Assembly (NCBI RefSeq): GCF_001695855.1
Contig: NZ_MBSS01000067.1
Location: 124,001 to 188,000 of the forward strand
Length of the DNA stretch: 64,000 nt
Direction: 5' to 3'
Source of the DNA: Ensifer sp. LC163
GTDB taxonomy: Bacteria > Pseudomonadota > Alphaproteobacteria > Rhizobiales > Rhizobiaceae
The notes beneath the pieces are model-generated. The model saw nothing but the letters and a program-made list of their open reading frames with translations, had not been told where the DNA came from and ran no database searches. The position numbers and the translations under genes are program-made. This document shows, in pieces, positions 42,839 to 53,870 of this stretch (the first letter of the stretch is position 1; every line of letters begins with the position of its first letter).

Positions 42839-44170
42839 ATGCCCGGTCCCCTTCTCGATGCCGTCGAAACCGATCAGATCCAGCCTGTTAAAGCCGATGT
42901 CGTCATCGTCGGCGGCGGGATCATCGGTGTCAGCACTGCGCTGTTTCTCGCAGAGCGCGGCATTGACGTCGTGCTCTGCGAGAAGGGCATTCCGGGCGCG
43001 GAGCAGTCGAGCCGGAACTGGGGCTGGGTACGCGTCATGGGGCGTGACGAGCGCGAGATCCCACTGGCAATCGAGGCGCTGAAGATCTGGGACACGCTCG
43101 ATGCCCGTGTCGCGGGCGAGACCGGCTTTCGCCGCAGCGGCATCCTCTACATTTCGGAAAACGACAACGATATCGCCAACCGGGATGCCTGGTTGGCAAT
43201 GGCAAGACCCTATGGTGTCGACAGCCGGCAAATCGGACCCGACGAAACCGGGGCGCTGATGGCAGGCGCCAGCATCCGCTACAGGGGAGCGTTGCACACG
43301 CCGAGCGACGGCAGGGCCGAACCGCAAAAGGCGGTACCGGCCATCGTCGCCGGTGCCAGGCGCGCAGGTGCCCGCATTCTATCCGGCTGTGCCGTGCGCG
43401 GCATCGAGAAGAAAGCCGGGCGCATCAGCGCCGTGGTAACAGAGAGGGGCCGGATCGAGACGTCGACCGTGGTCGTCGCCGGTGGCGCCTGGTCGCGGTT
43501 GTTCCTCAAGGGGCTCGGCATCCGGCTGCCGCAACTGAAAGTGCGCAACACGGTGCTCAGGACCAGTGCGGTTTCGGGTGGCCCCGAAGGCGCGGGCGCA
43601 ACCGGCACCTACGCCTATCGCAAACGGCTCGACGGCGGCTACACGATTGCCGATGGCGGCGCCAACCTGCACCCGGTGGTGCCGGACAGTTTCGCCTTCT
43701 TCCGCGATTTCCAGCCGGCGAGAAAAGCCGAAGGCGAATCGGTCCGGGTCGGCCTCAGCGCCCAGAGCTGGCGCGAACTCTTCGAGATCGGCACTGTCCC
43801 GCTCGATCGCCCGGGAGCCTTCGAGCGGCACCGGGTGCTGGATCCGCAACCCGATCAGCACTCGGCACTGCGCGCATTCGATGACGCCAGGAAGGCGCTG
43901 CCATCCCTTCGCGACGCTCGGGTGCAACAGGTCTGGGCGGGCCTGATCGACGTCACGCCCGACGCAGTCCCGGTGATTTCGACGGTCGAAGGCCTGCCCG
44001 GGCTGGTGGTGGCAACAGGATTTTCCGGCCATGGCTTCGGTATCGGTCCGGGTGCAGGGCACCTGGTCGCCGACCTCGTAAACGGCCAAAGGCCGATCGT
44101 CGATCCCACGCCCTTTCGCCTGTCTCGCTTCTCCGATGGCACGCCGATCACTATCGCCCCACCGGTTTGA
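42839..44170 (+). CDS. FAD-dependent oxidoreductase (DadA/glycine oxidase-like DAO family)
   Basis: This protein of about 443 residues has the FAD-binding dinucleotide fold at residues 20-45 (DVVIVGGGIIGVSTALFLAE) and the DAO-family blocks GAEQSSRNWGWVRVMGRD, RRSGILYISEN, VVVAGGAWSRLFL and the C-terminal VVATGFSGHGFGIGPGAG. Such enzymes deaminate or oxidise amino acids, sarcosine or similar amines. The substrate cannot be assigned. ATG at 42839 (MPGPLLDAVE) is chosen because the FAD fold follows closely. An ATG at 42791 is possible. It has no partner genes on either side. Confidence 0.88.
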   Translation: MPGPLLDAVETDQIQPVKADVVIVGGGIIGVSTALFLAERGIDVVLCEKGIPGAEQSSRNWGWVRVMGRDEREIPLAIEALKIWDTLDARVAGETGFRRSGILYISENDNDIANRDAWLAMARPYGVDSRQIGPDETGALMAGASIRYRGALHTPSDGRAEPQKAVPAIVAGARRAGARILSGCAVRGIEKKAGRISAVVTERGRIETSTVVVAGGAWSRLFLKGLGIRLPQLKVRNTVLRTSAVSGGPEGAGATGTYAYRKRLDGGYTIADGGANLHPVVPDSFAFFRDFQPARKAEGESVRVGLSAQSWRELFEIGTVPLDRPGAFERHRVLDPQPDQHSALRAFDDARKALPSLRDARVQQVWAGLIDVTPDAVPVISTVEGLPGLVVATGFSGHGFGIGPGAGHLVADLVNGQRPIVDPTPFRLSRFSDGTPITIAPPV

Positions 44171-45734
<1,564 letters not shown>

Positions 45735-45735
45735 T

Positions 45736-46749
45736 ATGGCCAGAATGACAATGATCGAGGCCGTGCGCAGCGCCATGGATGTTTCCATGGGGCGCGACGA
45801 CAATGTCGTCGTCTTCGGCGAGGACGTGGGCTATTTCGGCGGCGTCTTCCGCTGCACGCAAGGGCTTCAGGCGAAATACGGCAAGACCCGCTGCTTCGAC
45901 GCGCCGATCAGCGAAAGCGGCATCGTCGGCACGGCGATCGGCATGGCGGCCTACGGCCTGAAACCCTGCGTCGAGATCCAGTTCGCCGACTACATGTATC
46001 CCGCCTACGACCAGATCACCCAGGAAGCCGCCCGCATCCGCTATCGCTCCAACGGCGACTTCACCTGCCCGATCGTGTTGCGCATGCCGACCGGCGGCGG
46101 CATCTTCGGTGGCCAGACGCACAGCCAGAGCCCGGAAGCATTGTTCACCCACGTCTGCGGCCTCAAGGTCGTCGTGCCTTCCAACCCCTATGACGCCAAG
46201 GGCTTGCTGATCGCCTCGATCGAAGACCCCGATCCGGTGATGTTTCTGGAGCCGAAGCGGCTTTACAACGGCCCGTTCGACGGCCATCACGACCGGCCCG
46301 TCATTCCCTGGTCGAAGCACGATCTCGGCGAAGTGCCGGAGGGCCACTACACGATCCCGATCGGCAAGGCGGAAGTGCGCCGCAAGGGTTCAGCCGTCAC
46401 CGTCGTCGCCTATGGCACCATGGTGCATGTGGCACTCGCCGCGGCCGAAGAAACCGGCATCGACGCCGAGGTGATCGACCTGCGCAGCCTGCTGCCGCTC
46501 GATCTCGACGCCATCGTTCAGTCGATTGAAAAGACCGGCCGCTGCGTCGTCGTGCATGAGGCGACGCTGACGTCGGGCTTCGGTGGCGAAATCGCCTCCC
46601 TCGTCCAGGAGCATTGCTTCTATCACCTCGAAGCCCCCGTCGTGCGCGTCGCCGGTTGGGACACGCCCTACCCGCATGCCCAGGAGTGGGACTATTTCCC
46701 CGGCCCGGCGCGCGTCGGACGCGCGCTCGTCGAAGTGATGGAGGCCTGA
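45736..46749 (+). CDS. bkdA2: Branched-chain 2-oxoacid dehydrogenase E1 component, beta subunit
   Basis: This 337-residue transketolase-like subunit pairs with BkdA1. VVVFGEDVGYFGGVFRCTQG, RCFDAPISESGIVGTAIGMA and QFADYMYPAYDQITQEAARI are the E1-beta signatures. The C-terminal domain has VVHEATLTSGFGGEIASLV. It starts one base after the bkdA1 stop. The intergenic distance to bkdB is two bases, so the complex is made in balanced amounts. Confidence 0.95.
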   Translation: MARMTMIEAVRSAMDVSMGRDDNVVVFGEDVGYFGGVFRCTQGLQAKYGKTRCFDAPISESGIVGTAIGMAAYGLKPCVEIQFADYMYPAYDQITQEAARIRYRSNGDFTCPIVLRMPTGGGIFGGQTHSQSPEALFTHVCGLKVVVPSNPYDAKGLLIASIEDPDPVMFLEPKRLYNGPFDGHHDRPVIPWSKHDLGEVPEGHYTIPIGKAEVRRKGSAVTVVAYGTMVHVALAAAEETGIDAEVIDLRSLLPLDLDAIVQSIEKTGRCVVVHEATLTSGFGGEIASLVQEHCFYHLEAPVVRVAGWDTPYPHAQEWDYFPGPARVGRALVEVMEA

Positions 46750-46751
46750 GC

Positions 46752-48035
46752 ATGGGCGAATTCGTAATCAAGATGCCGGATGTCGGCGAAGGCGTGGCCG
46801 AGGCCGAGCTTGTCGAATGGCATGTCAAACCCGGCGACCCCGTGCGCGAGGACATGATCCTGGCAGCCGTCATGACCGATAAGGCGACGGTGGAAATCCC
46901 CTCGCCGGTCAATGGCACGGTGCTCTGGCTCGGCGCCGAGATCGGCGACACGGTCGCGGTCAAGGCGCCGCTCGTGCGCATCGAAATCGCAGGCGAAGGC
47001 GCCGAGACGCCGGCAGCCGAAGAGAAACCAACGGCCAAGGCGGAGGAGAAACCGGCGCCGAAAGCCGGGGCCCCGGCCGTAGCGCCGAGCCAACCGGCAA
47101 AGGTCGACGCAAAGGCAGCGGCACCGGCCAAAAGTGGAGTGCATGTGGCTCCCGAGCGCCTGGAGAAGGCACTGGCCTCGCCCGCGGTGCGCTTGCGCGC
47201 CCGGGAAAGCGGCGTCGACCTGCGCCAGGTGACCGGCACAGGGCCTGCCGGGCGCATCACCCATGACGACCTCGATCAGTTTCTTGCCCGCGGCGCGCAA
47301 CCGGCCGCAGTCCCTGCCGGGCTTGTGCGCAAGACCGCGATTGACGAGATCAAGGTGACCGGCCTTCGCCGCCGTATTGCCGAGAAGATGACGCTGTCGA
47401 CCTCGCGCATCCCCCACATCACCTATGTGGAGGAGGTCGACATGACAGCACTTGAAGACCTGCGCACGACGATGAACCGCGATCGCAAGCCGGATCAGCC
47501 GAAGCTGACGATCCTGCCCTATCTCATGCGCGCGCTGGTCAAGGCGATCGCCGACCTGCCGGGCGTCAACGCCACATTCGACGACGGCGCCGGCATCATC
47601 AGCCGTCACCACGCCGTCCATATCGGCATCGCCACGCAGACGCCGGCGGGCCTGACCGTCCCCGTCGTGCGCCATGCCGAAGCGCGCGGCATCTGGGATT
47701 GCGCCGTCGAGCTCAACCGGTTGGCGGAAGCGGCCCGCACCGGCACCGCAACGCGCGACGAACTCACCGGCTCGACCATCACCATTTCCTCGCTCGGTGC
47801 ACTCGGCGGCATCGTCTCGACCCCTGTTATCAACCACCCCGAGGTCGCCATCGTCGGCGTCAACAAGCTGGCGGTTCGCCCGGTCTGGGACGGTGCGCAA
47901 TTCGTGCCGCGCAAGATCATGAATCTGTCGTCAAGCTTCGACCACCGCGTCATCGACGGCTGGGATGCGGCCACCTTCGTGCAGCGGCTGAAGACCCTGC
48001 TCGAAACGCCGGCGCTGATTTTCGTGGAGGCATGA
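46752..48035 (+). CDS. bkdB: Branched-chain 2-oxoacid dehydrogenase E2 (dihydrolipoyl acyltransferase)
   Basis: This 427-residue core subunit has one lipoyl domain at its N-terminus (lipoyl-lysine 44 in MTDKATVEIP), an Ala/Pro/Lys-rich linker (about 85-135), a peripheral subunit-binding domain (ASPAVRLRARESGVDLRQV and GTGPAGRITHDDL), and the catalytic domain ending SSSFDHRVIDGWDAA with the active-site His near 398. It carries the acyl group from E1 to CoA and holds the complex together. Confidence 0.95.
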   Translation: MGEFVIKMPDVGEGVAEAELVEWHVKPGDPVREDMILAAVMTDKATVEIPSPVNGTVLWLGAEIGDTVAVKAPLVRIEIAGEGAETPAAEEKPTAKAEEKPAPKAGAPAVAPSQPAKVDAKAAAPAKSGVHVAPERLEKALASPAVRLRARESGVDLRQVTGTGPAGRITHDDLDQFLARGAQPAAVPAGLVRKTAIDEIKVTGLRRRIAEKMTLSTSRIPHITYVEEVDMTALEDLRTTMNRDRKPDQPKLTILPYLMRALVKAIADLPGVNATFDDGAGIISRHHAVHIGIATQTPAGLTVPVVRHAEARGIWDCAVELNRLAEAARTGTATRDELTGSTITISSLGALGGIVSTPVINHPEVAIVGVNKLAVRPVWDGAQFVPRKIMNLSSSFDHRVIDGWDAATFVQRLKTLLETPALIFVEA

Positions 48036-48042
48036 GGCGATC

Positions 48043-49437
48043 ATGAAGGAAATCTCCTGCAAACTGCTCGTCATCGGCGCCGGCCCCGGCGGCTACATCT
48101 GCGCCATCCGCGCCGGCCAGCTCGGCGTCGACACCGTCATCGTCGAGAAGGCGAAGGCCGGCGGCACCTGCCTCAATGTCGGCTGCATCCCCTCCAAGGC
48201 GCTGATCCACGCCGCCGACGAATTCCATAAGCTGCGCGCGGCCGCATCGGGCCGCAGCCCGCTCGGCCTGTCGCTTGCCAATCCGACGATCGATCTCGCC
48301 CGCACCGTCGCCTGGAAGGACGGCATCGTCGGCCGGCTGAACGGCGGCGTCACCGGCCTTCTGAAGAAGGCAGGCGTCAAGGCCGTCATCGGGACGGCTC
48401 GTTTCGTCGACGGCAAGACGGTCGATGTCGAGACCGAGACCGGCCTGCAGCGCATTCGCGCCGAAGCGATCGTCATCGCCACCGGCTCGGCGCCGGTCGA
48501 GCTTTCCGACATGCCCTTCGGCGGTTCGATCATTTCATCGACCGAGGCGCTGTCGCTGAAAAGCGTTCCCGCCAGCGTCGCCGTCATCGGCGGCGGTTAT
48601 ATCGGGCTGGAGCTCGGCACCGCCTTTGCCAAGCTCGGCGCCCATGTCACCGTGCTCGAGGCGCTGACGCGCATCCTGCCGCAATATGACGCCGATCTGT
48701 CGAAGCCAATCGCCAAGCGCCTTGGCGAACTCGGCATCGAGGTGTTCACCCAGACGGTCGCCAAGGGGCACTCCGCCGACGGCAAGAGCCTGTTGGCCGA
48801 GCACAATGGCCGGCCGATCGAGGTACCGGCCGAGAAGGTTCTGGTCACGGTCGGCCGCCGGCCGGTCACCGACGGTTTCGGGCTTGAGGAGATCGATCTC
48901 GACCGCGCCGGCAAGTTCATCCGCATCGACGACCAGTGCCGCACCTCGATGCGCGGCATCTACGCCATCGGCGACGTGACCGGCGAACCGATGCTGGCGC
49001 ACCGCGCCATGGCGCAAGGGGAGATGGTCGCGGAGATCGTCGCCAGCAACAAACGCGCCTGGGACAAACGCTGCATTCCTGCCGTCTGCTTCACCGACCC
49101 GGAGATCGTCACCGCCGGTCTGTCGCCGGAGGAAGCCCGCGCGAGCGGCATCGAGATCAAGATCGGCCAGTTTCCCTTCCAGGCGAATGGCCGCGCCATG
49201 ACGACGCTGTCGGAGGACGGCTTCGTGCGCGTCGTCGCCCGCGCCGACAACCATCTGGTACTCGGCATCCAGGCCGTCGGCCACGGGGTGTCGGAGCTTT
49301 CGGCAAGTTTTGGTCTTGCGATCGAGATGGGCGCGCGGCTGGAAGACATCGCCGGCACGATCCACGCCCATCCGACCCAGTCGGAAGCGTTCCAGGAAGC
49401 AGCCCTCAAGGGCTTGGGTCACGCGCTGCATATCTAG
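48043..49437 (+). CDS. lpdV: Dihydrolipoyl dehydrogenase (E3) of the branched-chain complex
   Basis: This 464-residue flavoprotein reoxidises lipoamide with NAD+. The FAD motif is VIGAGPGGYICAIRAGQ. The redox disulfide is at Cys43 and Cys48 in GGTCLNVGCIPSKAL. The NAD-binding fold has VIGGGYIGLELGTAFAKLG, and the catalytic His-Glu dyad is in IHAHPTQSEAF near residue 445. It starts seven bases after bkdB and ends the operon. Confidence 0.95.
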   Translation: MKEISCKLLVIGAGPGGYICAIRAGQLGVDTVIVEKAKAGGTCLNVGCIPSKALIHAADEFHKLRAAASGRSPLGLSLANPTIDLARTVAWKDGIVGRLNGGVTGLLKKAGVKAVIGTARFVDGKTVDVETETGLQRIRAEAIVIATGSAPVELSDMPFGGSIISSTEALSLKSVPASVAVIGGGYIGLELGTAFAKLGAHVTVLEALTRILPQYDADLSKPIAKRLGELGIEVFTQTVAKGHSADGKSLLAEHNGRPIEVPAEKVLVTVGRRPVTDGFGLEEIDLDRAGKFIRIDDQCRTSMRGIYAIGDVTGEPMLAHRAMAQGEMVAEIVASNKRAWDKRCIPAVCFTDPEIVTAGLSPEEARASGIEIKIGQFPFQANGRAMTTLSEDGFVRVVARADNHLVLGIQAVGHGVSELSASFGLAIEMGARLEDIAGTIHAHPTQSEAFQEAALKGLGHALHI

Positions 49438-49486
49438 TTGGGACGGTCTTTACGGGGCGACGCCTTCGGCCGCCTCGGTCATAAAA

Positions 49487-49669
49487 GCCCCTCATCCGGC
49501 CTGCCGGCCACCTTCTCCCCGCATGCGGGGAGAAGGGCCCGTGCTGCGCCCGCTCGTCCTCCCCTGTAGCACCGGATATTCCCGCTGTTCTCGCCGCCGA
49601 AACCCTCTGAAGGTCAAGTGGGCCGCGTCCCCTCTCCCCGCCTGCGGGGAGAGGGTTGGGGTGAGGGGC
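49487..49669 (+). repeat. RIME-like double-hairpin intergenic repeat, copy B
   Basis: It begins GCCCCTCATCCGG and ends GGGGTGAGGGGC. The first hairpin CCTTCTCCCCGC/GCGGGGAGAAGG is at 49511-49536, the second CTCTCCCCGC/GCGGGGAGAG at about 49632-49652. About 95 nt separate them, longer than in copy C, so extra DNA lies between the two palindromes. It lies between convergent lpdV and the thiolase gene. Confidence 0.8.
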
Positions 49670-49723
49670 AGCCTCACTCACCGAACCCGGCGAGTGCCGA
49701 ACCGCATCAGATCGGCTGAAGGC

Positions 49724-50905
49724 CTATTGCAACAGCTCCAGCCCGACGGCCGTCGCCTCGCCGCCGCCGATGCAGAGCGAGGCGATGCCGCGTTTGACGC
49801 CCTTGGCGCGCATCGCGTGCAGAAGCGTCACGATGATACGGGCGCCGGAAGCACCGATCGGGTGGCCGAGCGCGCAGGCGCCGCCGTGGATGTTGACGAT
49901 GTCGTCGGAAAGGCCGAGGTCGCGGACAGCGGCCATGGCGACGACGGCGAAGGCTTCGTTGATCTCATAGAGGCCGACGCTGTTCTTCTCCCAATCGAGC
50001 TTTGCCAGCAGCTTCTCGATAGCGCCGATCGGTGCCGTGGTGAACCAGGCGGGCTCCTGGGCATGACCGGCATGGCCGGCAACGATCGCGAGCGGCGTCA
50101 GCCCGCGCTTCTCCGCCTCGCTTGCGCGCATCAGGATCAGCGCCGCCGCACCGTCGGAGATCGAGGAGGAATTGGCGGCCGTGACGCTGCCGTTCTCGCG
50201 GAAGGCCGGCTTCAGTTTCGGGATTTTTGCCGGATCCGCCTTTCCAGGCTGCTCATCGCGATCGAGCGTAACCGTCTGCCGCTTGCCAGCGCCGCTGATG
50301 GCAACCGTCTCCTCGGCAAACGAGCCATCCTGCAATGCCTTCACCGCCCGTTCCAGCGAGCGCAGGGCAAAGGCATCCTGATCCGCGCGGGAGAACTGAT
50401 AGTGCTCGGCGGTGTCTTCAGCATAGGTGCCCATCAGCCGACCGGAATAGGCATCCTCGAGGCCATCGAGGAACATGTGGTCCTTGACTTCGCCGTGACC
50501 GAGACGAAAACCGCCGCGCGCCTTGGGCAGCAGGTAGGGCGCGTTGGTCATGGATTCCATGCCGCCGACCGCAAGCGCCGTGGCGCCGCCGGAAAGCAAG
50601 GTATCGTGGCCGACCATCAGCGCCTTCATGCCCGAGCCGCAGACCTTCGAAATCGTGGTCGAGGGCGTTTCCATGCCGAGGCCGGCGCCGAGTGCCGCCT
50701 GGCGTGCCGGGTTCTGGCCGACGCCCGCCGGCAGCACATTGCCCATCAGCACTTCGTCGACGGCATCGAGGCCGGCGCGCTCCAGCGCCGACTTCAGGGC
50801 AATGGCGCCGATCTCGGGCGCCGTCAAATCCTTGAGGCCGCCCTGAAAGGCGCCCATCGGTGTGCGAGCGGCCGAAACGATGACGACCGGGTCAAGCTTT
50901 TCCAT
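49724..50905 (-). CDS. Acetyl-CoA C-acetyltransferase (thiolase)
   Basis: This 393-residue thiolase condenses or cleaves acyl-CoA units. The nucleophilic Cys89 is in [41 protein letters not shown] (His) and [12 protein letters not shown] (second Cys) are all intact. It may complete degradation of branched-chain 2-oxoacids or ketone bodies, given the convergent bkd operon. A link to polyhydroxybutyrate is also possible, though no phb genes are near. A ribosome site AGGACTGA precedes the ATG at 50905. Confidence 0.94.
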   Translation of the reverse strand: MEKLDPVVIVSAARTPMGAFQGGLKDLTAPEIGAIALKSALERAGLDAVDEVLMGNVLPAGVGQNPARQAALGAGLGMETPSTTISKVCGSGMKALMVGHDTLLSGGATALAVGGMESMTNAPYLLPKARGGFRLGHGEVKDHMFLDGLEDAYSGRLMGTYAEDTAEHYQFSRADQDAFALRSLERAVKALQDGSFAEETVAISGAGKRQTVTLDRDEQPGKADPAKIPKLKPAFRENGSVTAANSSSISDGAAALILMRASEAEKRGLTPLAIVAGHAGHAQEPAWFTTAPIGAIEKLLAKLDWEKNSVGLYEINEAFAVVAMAAVRDLGLSDDIVNIHGGACALGHPIGASGARIIVTLLHAMRAKGVKRGIASLCIGGGEATAVGLELLQ

Positions 50906-50936
50906 TCAGTCCTCCCATATGGAAGCATGCGGTATA

Positions 50937-51045
50937 GCCCCTCATCCCGCTGCCGCGACCTTCTCCCCGCTCACGGGGAGAAGGACAAGCCGCGCCGTCC
51001 AAGTCCCCTCTCCCCGCCTGCGGGGAGAGGGCTAGGGTGAGGGGC
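50937..51045 (+). repeat. RIME-like double-hairpin intergenic repeat, copy C
   Basis: This compact 109-bp copy begins GCCCCTCATCCCG and ends GGGTGAGGGGC, near-inverted ends. Hairpin one is CCTTCTCCCCG/CGGGGAGAAGG (50959-50984), hairpin two CTCTCCCCGC/GCGGGGAGAG (51009-51029). Its length matches the described RIME1 size of about 108 bp. It lies between purU and the thiolase gene, oriented opposite to their transcription. Confidence 0.82.
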
Positions 51046-51121
51046 AGATTGCCCGCTTCTTCATAATTCGGGAATGACTATAAGCCGCGACTACGGCGAA
51101 GCAACACCGATAGTCCCGCAA

Positions 51122-52006
51122 TCAGCCCATGCGCTCGGAGGCGTAGCTGCCGGGGCTCGCCGGGAAGACGACGACGCGGTTGCCGTTGATGAAGCAGCGA
51201 TGGTGGATATGGGCGTGAACTGCACGCGCCAGCACCTGGCTTTCCACGTCGCGGCCGATCGAAACATAATCCTCGGCGCTCTGGGCATGGGTGATGCGGG
51301 CGATGTCCTGCTCGATGATCGGACCTTCGTCGAGATCCTCGGTGACGTAGTGCGCCGTCGCGCCGATCAGCTTCACGCCGCGCTCATAGGCCTGTTTGTA
51401 GGGGTTGGCACCCTTGAACGACGGCAGGAAGGAGTGGTGGATGTTGATGATCCGGCCGGACATCTTCTTGCAGAGCTGGTCGGAAAGAACCTGCATGTAG
51501 CGGGCGAGCACCACCAGGTCGGCATCCGTCTGCTCAACGATCTCCAGCATGCGCGCTTCGGCCTGCGGCTTGTTCTCCTTGGTCACCTTGATGTGGTGGA
51601 AGGGGATGTCGTGGTTGACGACCACCTTCTGGTAATCGAAGTGGTTGGAGATGACGCCGACGATATCGATCGGCAGGGCGCCGATCTTCCAGCGGTAGAG
51701 CAGGTCGTTGAGGCAATGGCCGAAACGCGACACCATCAGCAACACCTTCATGCGCTCTTCGCTGTCGCGGATCTCGCAGGTCATGTCGAAGCGCTTGACG
51801 ACGGGCGCAAAGCCTTCCTTCAGTTCCTCCAGCTTTGCGCCTTCCTGGCTGATGAAGGTCAGGCGCATGAAGAACAGGCCGGTCTGCAGGTCGTCGAACT
51901 GCGAACTGTCGGTGATGTAACAGCCTTTTTCGGCGAGATAGCCGGTAATGGCGGCAACAATGCCACGGGTGGACTTGCAGGTGACGGTCAGCACATAGCT
52001 TTTCAT
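51122..52006 (-). CDS. purU: Formyltetrahydrofolate deformylase
   Basis: This 294-residue enzyme hydrolyses 10-formyltetrahydrofolate to formate and tetrahydrofolate, balancing one-carbon pools. The N-terminal ACT domain (YVLTVTCKSTRGIVAAITGY, about 1-80) is followed by a formyltransferase-like domain with VVLARYMQVLS, IINIHHSFLPSFKGANPY (the catalytic His region) and GATAHYVTEDLDEGPII with the catalytic Asp. Many alphaproteobacterial relatives act in glycine or methoxylated-compound catabolism. No such genes are adjacent here. It follows the homogentisate operon by 163 nt on the same strand. Confidence 0.95.
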   Translation of the reverse strand: MKSYVLTVTCKSTRGIVAAITGYLAEKGCYITDSSQFDDLQTGLFFMRLTFISQEGAKLEELKEGFAPVVKRFDMTCEIRDSEERMKVLLMVSRFGHCLNDLLYRWKIGALPIDIVGVISNHFDYQKVVVNHDIPFHHIKVTKENKPQAEARMLEIVEQTDADLVVLARYMQVLSDQLCKKMSGRIINIHHSFLPSFKGANPYKQAYERGVKLIGATAHYVTEDLDEGPIIEQDIARITHAQSAEDYVSIGRDVESQVLARAVHAHIHHRCFINGNRVVVFPASPGSYASERMG

Positions 52007-52169
52007 CGGTATCTGTCTCTCGCTCCAGAGGTTTTTCCGGCCCCCCTTATACGGCCAGTCACACGAAAACTAGCGCGGCCTTCGGCCGGCTGTCGATCCA
52101 TTCGCGACATCGGCTGGACGGAACCGGCCAGACCATGCCGACGCCGGCTCGGAAAAATGGGCAGTGCGC

Positions 52170-52808
52170 CTAGCGCGGCGTGCGATCGGGATGGGCGCGG
52201 GCGAAGGCGTCGATCTCGGCGCAGCGCTGGTCGATGGCGATGAGCTTCGGGCAGGCGGAAAGATCGACGTCCCAGCGGCGGGCATTGTAGACCTGCGGCA
52301 CCAGGCAGAAGTCGGCCATCCCAGGGCTGTCGCCGTGGCAGAAGCGGCGGGTTGACGGGTGGTCGAGCAGGCGCTCGAAGGCTGCCAGCCCCTCGCCGAT
52401 GAACTTGCGCATCCAGTCGCGGCGCGCGGCCTCGCCATCCTCGGCATTGGCCATCACGAAGGACACGACGCCGAGATTGCAGACGGGATGAATGTCCATG
52501 GCGATGGCATAGGACAGCGCGCGCACGCGCTGCCGTCCAATCGCATCATCAGGCAGGAAACCCGCCTTTTCCCGCGTTTCCGCCAGATATTCGATGATGG
52601 CGAGCGATTGCGTCAACCGCTCGCCATCGATGTCGAGCACGGGCAGCAGCCCCTGCGGATTGCGGTCGAGATGCTCGGCCTGGCGATGGGCCTTGGCGAG
52701 CAGGTCCACCGGCACCGAGCGATAGGTCTCGCCAAGGCTGTTCAGTGCTATGCGGACCCGGTAGCTCGCCGAGGACCGCCAATAGTCAAAAAGTACGGTC
52801 TCGTTCAC
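52170..52808 (-). CDS. maiA: Maleylacetoacetate isomerase (zeta-class glutathione transferase)
   Basis: This 212-residue glutathione-dependent enzyme isomerises maleylacetoacetate to fumarylacetoacetate in tyrosine breakdown. The zeta-class active-site motif is YWRSSASYRVRIALN near residues 8-22. NPQGLLPVLDIDGERLTQSLAIIEYL follows in one run of the thioredoxin fold, and FCLVPQVYNARRW is in the helical domain. I chose GTG at 52808 because AAGGAG lies seven bases upstream. The in-frame ATG at 52823 is part of that site. It comes 33 nt after fahA and ends the operon. Confidence 0.92.
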   Translation of the reverse strand: MNETVLFDYWRSSASYRVRIALNSLGETYRSVPVDLLAKAHRQAEHLDRNPQGLLPVLDIDGERLTQSLAIIEYLAETREKAGFLPDDAIGRQRVRALSYAIAMDIHPVCNLGVVSFVMANAEDGEAARRDWMRKFIGEGLAAFERLLDHPSTRRFCHGDSPGMADFCLVPQVYNARRWDVDLSACPKLIAIDQRCAEIDAFARAHPDRTPR

Positions 52809-52841
52809 GCCCTGCTCCTTCATCCCGCTTGCGCGTTGAGC

Positions 52842-53858
52842 TTAAGCCTTTTCGTAAGGCCCGACCGACTGCTCGATCGCGCCGAAGATCGAATGGCCCG
52901 CCTTGTCCTTCATCTCGATGCGCACGATGTCGCCAAAGCGCAGGAAATGCGTCTTGGGCGCGCCGCCGACGATCGTCTCGATCATACGCAACTCGGCGAT
53001 GCAGGAGTAGCCGGCGCCACCTTCGGAGACCGGCTTTCCGGGGCCGCCGTCGAGCTTGTTGGAAACGGTGCCCGAACCGATGATCGTGCCTGAGGCAAGC
53101 GGCCTCGTCTTGGCCGCGTGCGCAATCAGCTGGCCGAAATCGAAAGTCATGTCGACCCCGGCATCGGCGCGGCCGAAAGGCTTGCCGTTGAGATCGACAT
53201 GAAGTGGCAGATGCAGCTTGCCCCCGTCCCATGCGTCGCCCAATTCGTCCGGCGTGACGGCGACCGGCGAGAAGGCCGACGACGGCTTCGACTGGTAGAA
53301 ACCGAAACCCTTGGCGAGCTCGGCCGGGATGAGACCCCGCAGCGACACATCGTTGACAAGCATCACCAGGCGGATGGCGGCGCGCGCCTCCTCGGTCGAG
53401 GCGCCCATCGCCACGTCGTCGACAACGACCGCGATTTCGCCCTCCATGTCGACGCCCCAGCTTTCATCAGCCATCAGGATCGGGTCGCGTGGCGCAATGA
53501 AGCTGTCGGAGCCGCCCTGGTAGATCAGCGGATCGGTCCAGAAGCTCGCCGGCATCTCGGCGTTGCGGGCCTTTCGCACCAGCTCGACGTGATTGACGTA
53601 GGCAGAACCGTCCGCCCATTGATAGGCGCGCGGCAGCGGCGAAAGCGCATCGTGTTCGTGAAAGCGGATCGTCGGCTGCGCACCGGTCTCGATGCCTTCG
53701 GCAACACGCTCAAGCCGCGGGCCGGCATGGGCCCAGTCGTCGAGAGCGGCCTGCAGCGTCCGGGCAATGTGCCCTACCTCCGAGCAGCGGGTGAGATCGC
53801 GGGAGACGACCGCGAGTTTTCCGTCACGCGAGCCATCCTTGAGTGTCGCCAGTTTCAT
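52842..53858 (-). CDS. fahA: Fumarylacetoacetate hydrolase family protein
   Basis: This 338-residue metal-dependent hydrolase should split fumarylacetoacetate into fumarate and acetoacetate, the last step of tyrosine degradation. The N-terminal region MKLATLKDGSRDGKLAVVS is followed by the FAH catalytic core: MEGEIAVVVDDVAMGAS (metal-binding Glu), LVNDVSLRG, KGFGFYQSKPSSAFSP and GTIIGSGTVSN. It is the shorter bacterial FAH type. The neighbouring maiA and hmgA make the assignment firm. It starts 12 nt after the MBL-fold gene. Confidence 0.93.
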   Translation of the reverse strand: MKLATLKDGSRDGKLAVVSRDLTRCSEVGHIARTLQAALDDWAHAGPRLERVAEGIETGAQPTIRFHEHDALSPLPRAYQWADGSAYVNHVELVRKARNAEMPASFWTDPLIYQGGSDSFIAPRDPILMADESWGVDMEGEIAVVVDDVAMGASTEEARAAIRLVMLVNDVSLRGLIPAELAKGFGFYQSKPSSAFSPVAVTPDELGDAWDGGKLHLPLHVDLNGKPFGRADAGVDMTFDFGQLIAHAAKTRPLASGTIIGSGTVSNKLDGGPGKPVSEGGAGYSCIAELRMIETIVGGAPKTHFLRFGDIVRIEMKDKAGHSIFGAIEQSVGPYEKA

Positions 53859-53870
53859 GCAATCCTCCCT

